Source: an unidentified bacterial endosymbiont (GTDB taxonomy: Bacteria > Pseudomonadota > Gammaproteobacteria > Enterobacterales > Enterobacteriaceae). From it: a stretch of 64,000 nucleotides of DNA. Numbering within the stretch: position 1 is the first letter of the stretch; every line of letters starts with the position of its first letter. Under the pieces are notes generated by a model that saw only the letters and a program-made list of their open reading frames with translations, was not told the DNA's origin and did no database searches. Shown one piece after another: positions 63,030-64,000 of this stretch. Both the position numbers and the translations under genes were made by a program. The DNA lies in NCBI RefSeq assembly GCF_918797525.1, contig NZ_OU963893.1, positions 4,092,001 to 4,156,000 on the forward strand. Direction: 5' to 3'.

Positions 63030-63674
63030 ATGGCTCGCGCAAAACTGAAATTCCGGCTTCATCGTGCCGTGATTGTTCTTATCTGTCTCGCACTTTTAGT
63101 GGTGCTGATGCAAGGGGCATCATGGTTTAGCCAGAACCATCAACGGCAACGTAACCCACAATTTGAAGAGCTGGCACGCACGCTGGCGCGTCAGGTGACG
63201 TTCAACGTGGCTCCGTCCATGCTGACCGAAACGCCGGACGATAAGCGGATAGGCCAGATCCTGCGCCTGTTAACGGAGAACAGCCGCATTCTGGATGCGG
63301 GTGTCTACGACGTACAGGGTGACCTGATAGCCCGTGCGGGCGAGCACGTCGAGGTGCGTGACAGGCTGGCGCTGGACGGCAAAAAAGCCGGGGGCTATTT
63401 CAACCAGCAGATCGTCGAACCTATTCCGGGTAAGAATGGCCCGCTGGGGTATTTGCGCCTGACGCTCGACACGCATACCCTGCCAACCGAAGCCAAGCAG
63501 GTCGATAATACCACCAATATTCTGCGCCTGATGCTGCTGCTCTCACTGGCATTGGGCGTCGTCCTGGCGCGTACCCTGCTGCAGGGCAAACGCACCCGCT
63601 GGCAGCAGTCACCGTTCCTGCTGACCGCCAGCAAGTCGGTTCCCGAAGACGAAGAGAGCGAGAAGAAAGAATAG
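63030..63674 (+). CDS. ytjB: YtjB (Smp), membrane protein of unknown function
   Basis: The 214-residue protein has an N-terminal membrane segment (about 13-36), a periplasmic domain (about 40-165) and a second membrane segment (about 166-185, LRLMLLLSLALGVVLA), then a short basic and acidic cytoplasmic tail. It matches E. coli Smp/YtjB in length and place. Its role is not established, although it is divergent from serB in all enterics I recall. Confidence 0.92.
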   Translation: MARAKLKFRLHRAVIVLICLALLVVLMQGASWFSQNHQRQRNPQFEELARTLARQVTFNVAPSMLTETPDDKRIGQILRLLTENSRILDAGVYDVQGDLIARAGEHVEVRDRLALDGKKAGGYFNQQIVEPIPGKNGPLGYLRLTLDTHTLPTEAKQVDNTTNILRLMLLLSLALGVVLARTLLQGKRTRWQQSPFLLTASKSVPEDEESEKKE

Positions 63675-63713
63675 TGATAAAGTAGGCGAACGATTCGGAA
63701 AAGGAACTCTGCC

Positions 63714-64000
63714 ATGACGACGTTACGCCTGCTTATCTCTGACTCTTACAATCCCTGGTTTAATCTCGCGGTGGAAGAGTGCATCTTCCGCCAGATGCCC
63801 GCCACGCAGCGCGTACTGTTTCTCTGGCGCAACGCCGACACGGTGGTGATTGGCCGCGCGCAAAACCCGTGGAAAGAGTGCAATACCCGGCGCATGGAAG
63901 AGGACAACGTCCGCCTCGCGCGCCGCAGCAGCGGCGGCGGAGCGGTGTTTCACGATCTCGGAAATACCTGCTTCACCTTTATGGCGGCTAAACCGGAGTA
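63714..64000 (+). CDS. lplA: LplA, lipoate-protein ligase A (5' part)
   Basis: LplA attaches scavenged lipoate to 2-oxoacid dehydrogenases and GcvH. The first 95 codons are present: [20 protein letters not shown] (20 residues), then [20 protein letters not shown] and the lipoyl-AMP binding motif [15 protein letters not shown] near 70-84. The gene runs off the window end. Confidence 0.95.
   Translation, partial: MTTLRLLISDSYNPWFNLAVEECIFRQMPATQRVLFLWRNADTVVIGRAQNPWKECNTRRMEEDNVRLARRSSGGGAVFHDLGNTCFTFMAAKPE

Overview
The window is chromosomal DNA of a member of the Enterobacteriaceae, most likely Enterobacter or a close relative. Almost every gene is collinear, in reverse orientation, with the E. 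coli stretch lplA-serB-nadR-slt-arcA-thr-dnaKJ-nhaAR-ileS-carAB-folA-lptD-rapA that spans the E. coli 100/0-minute region. Protein lengths match E. coli within a few residues. Several E. coli neighbours are absent: creBCD between creA and arcA, yaaX, yaaI, hokC/mokC, rihC, and cai/fix between carB and kefF. No rRNA, tRNA, CRISPR array or intact insertion sequence was seen.

Layout. 1-10.1 kb: rapA (3' part), rluA, djlA, then the envelope/maintenance operon lptD-surA-pdxA-rsmA-apaG-apaH. 10.1-13.5 kb: folA, the KefFC potassium efflux pair and a small YgdI/YgdR-type lipoprotein. 13.6-25.2 kb: carAB with ARG boxes, dapB, and ribF-ileS-lspA-fkpB-ispH. 25.5-28 kb: rpsT, nhaR and nhaA. 28.1-33.4 kb: an accessory block between nhaA and dnaJ. 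33.4-36.9 kb: dnaKJ with a heat-shock promoter. 36.9-38.7 kb: a graveyard of decayed genes ending in a truncated serine recombinase. 38.7-44.9 kb: satP, an MHS-family transporter, mog, talB, yaaJ, yaaA. 45-49.8 kb: thrLABC with its attenuator. 50-59 kb: yjtD, yjjY, arcA, creA, rob, gpmB, yjjX, trpR, slt, ettA. 59.2-64 kb: the serB-radA-nadR operon, ytjB and the start of lplA.

The region of greatest interest is 28.1-33.2 kb. A large GH18 chitinase without a signal peptide resembles the chitinases of insecticidal Tc toxin complexes. It sits beside a small winged-helix regulator, a GH108-type muramidase, a three-helix holin-like protein and a LysR regulator. Cytoplasmic cargo plus holin plus endolysin is the core of the holin/endolysin-dependent export called type 10 secretion, known for Serratia chitinases and the Yersinia entomophaga Tc toxin. 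Here the set is compact, lacks visible spanins, has holin and endolysin on opposite strands, and carries no Tc toxin genes. This functional reading is inference from family membership and context.

The second accessory locus, between dnaK and satP, holds a DUF4225-like pseudogene, one of whose frameshifts is exactly explained by a 14-bp tandem duplication. It also holds a shorter second relic of the same gene, and a recombinase N-terminal domain that abuts the satP start codon.
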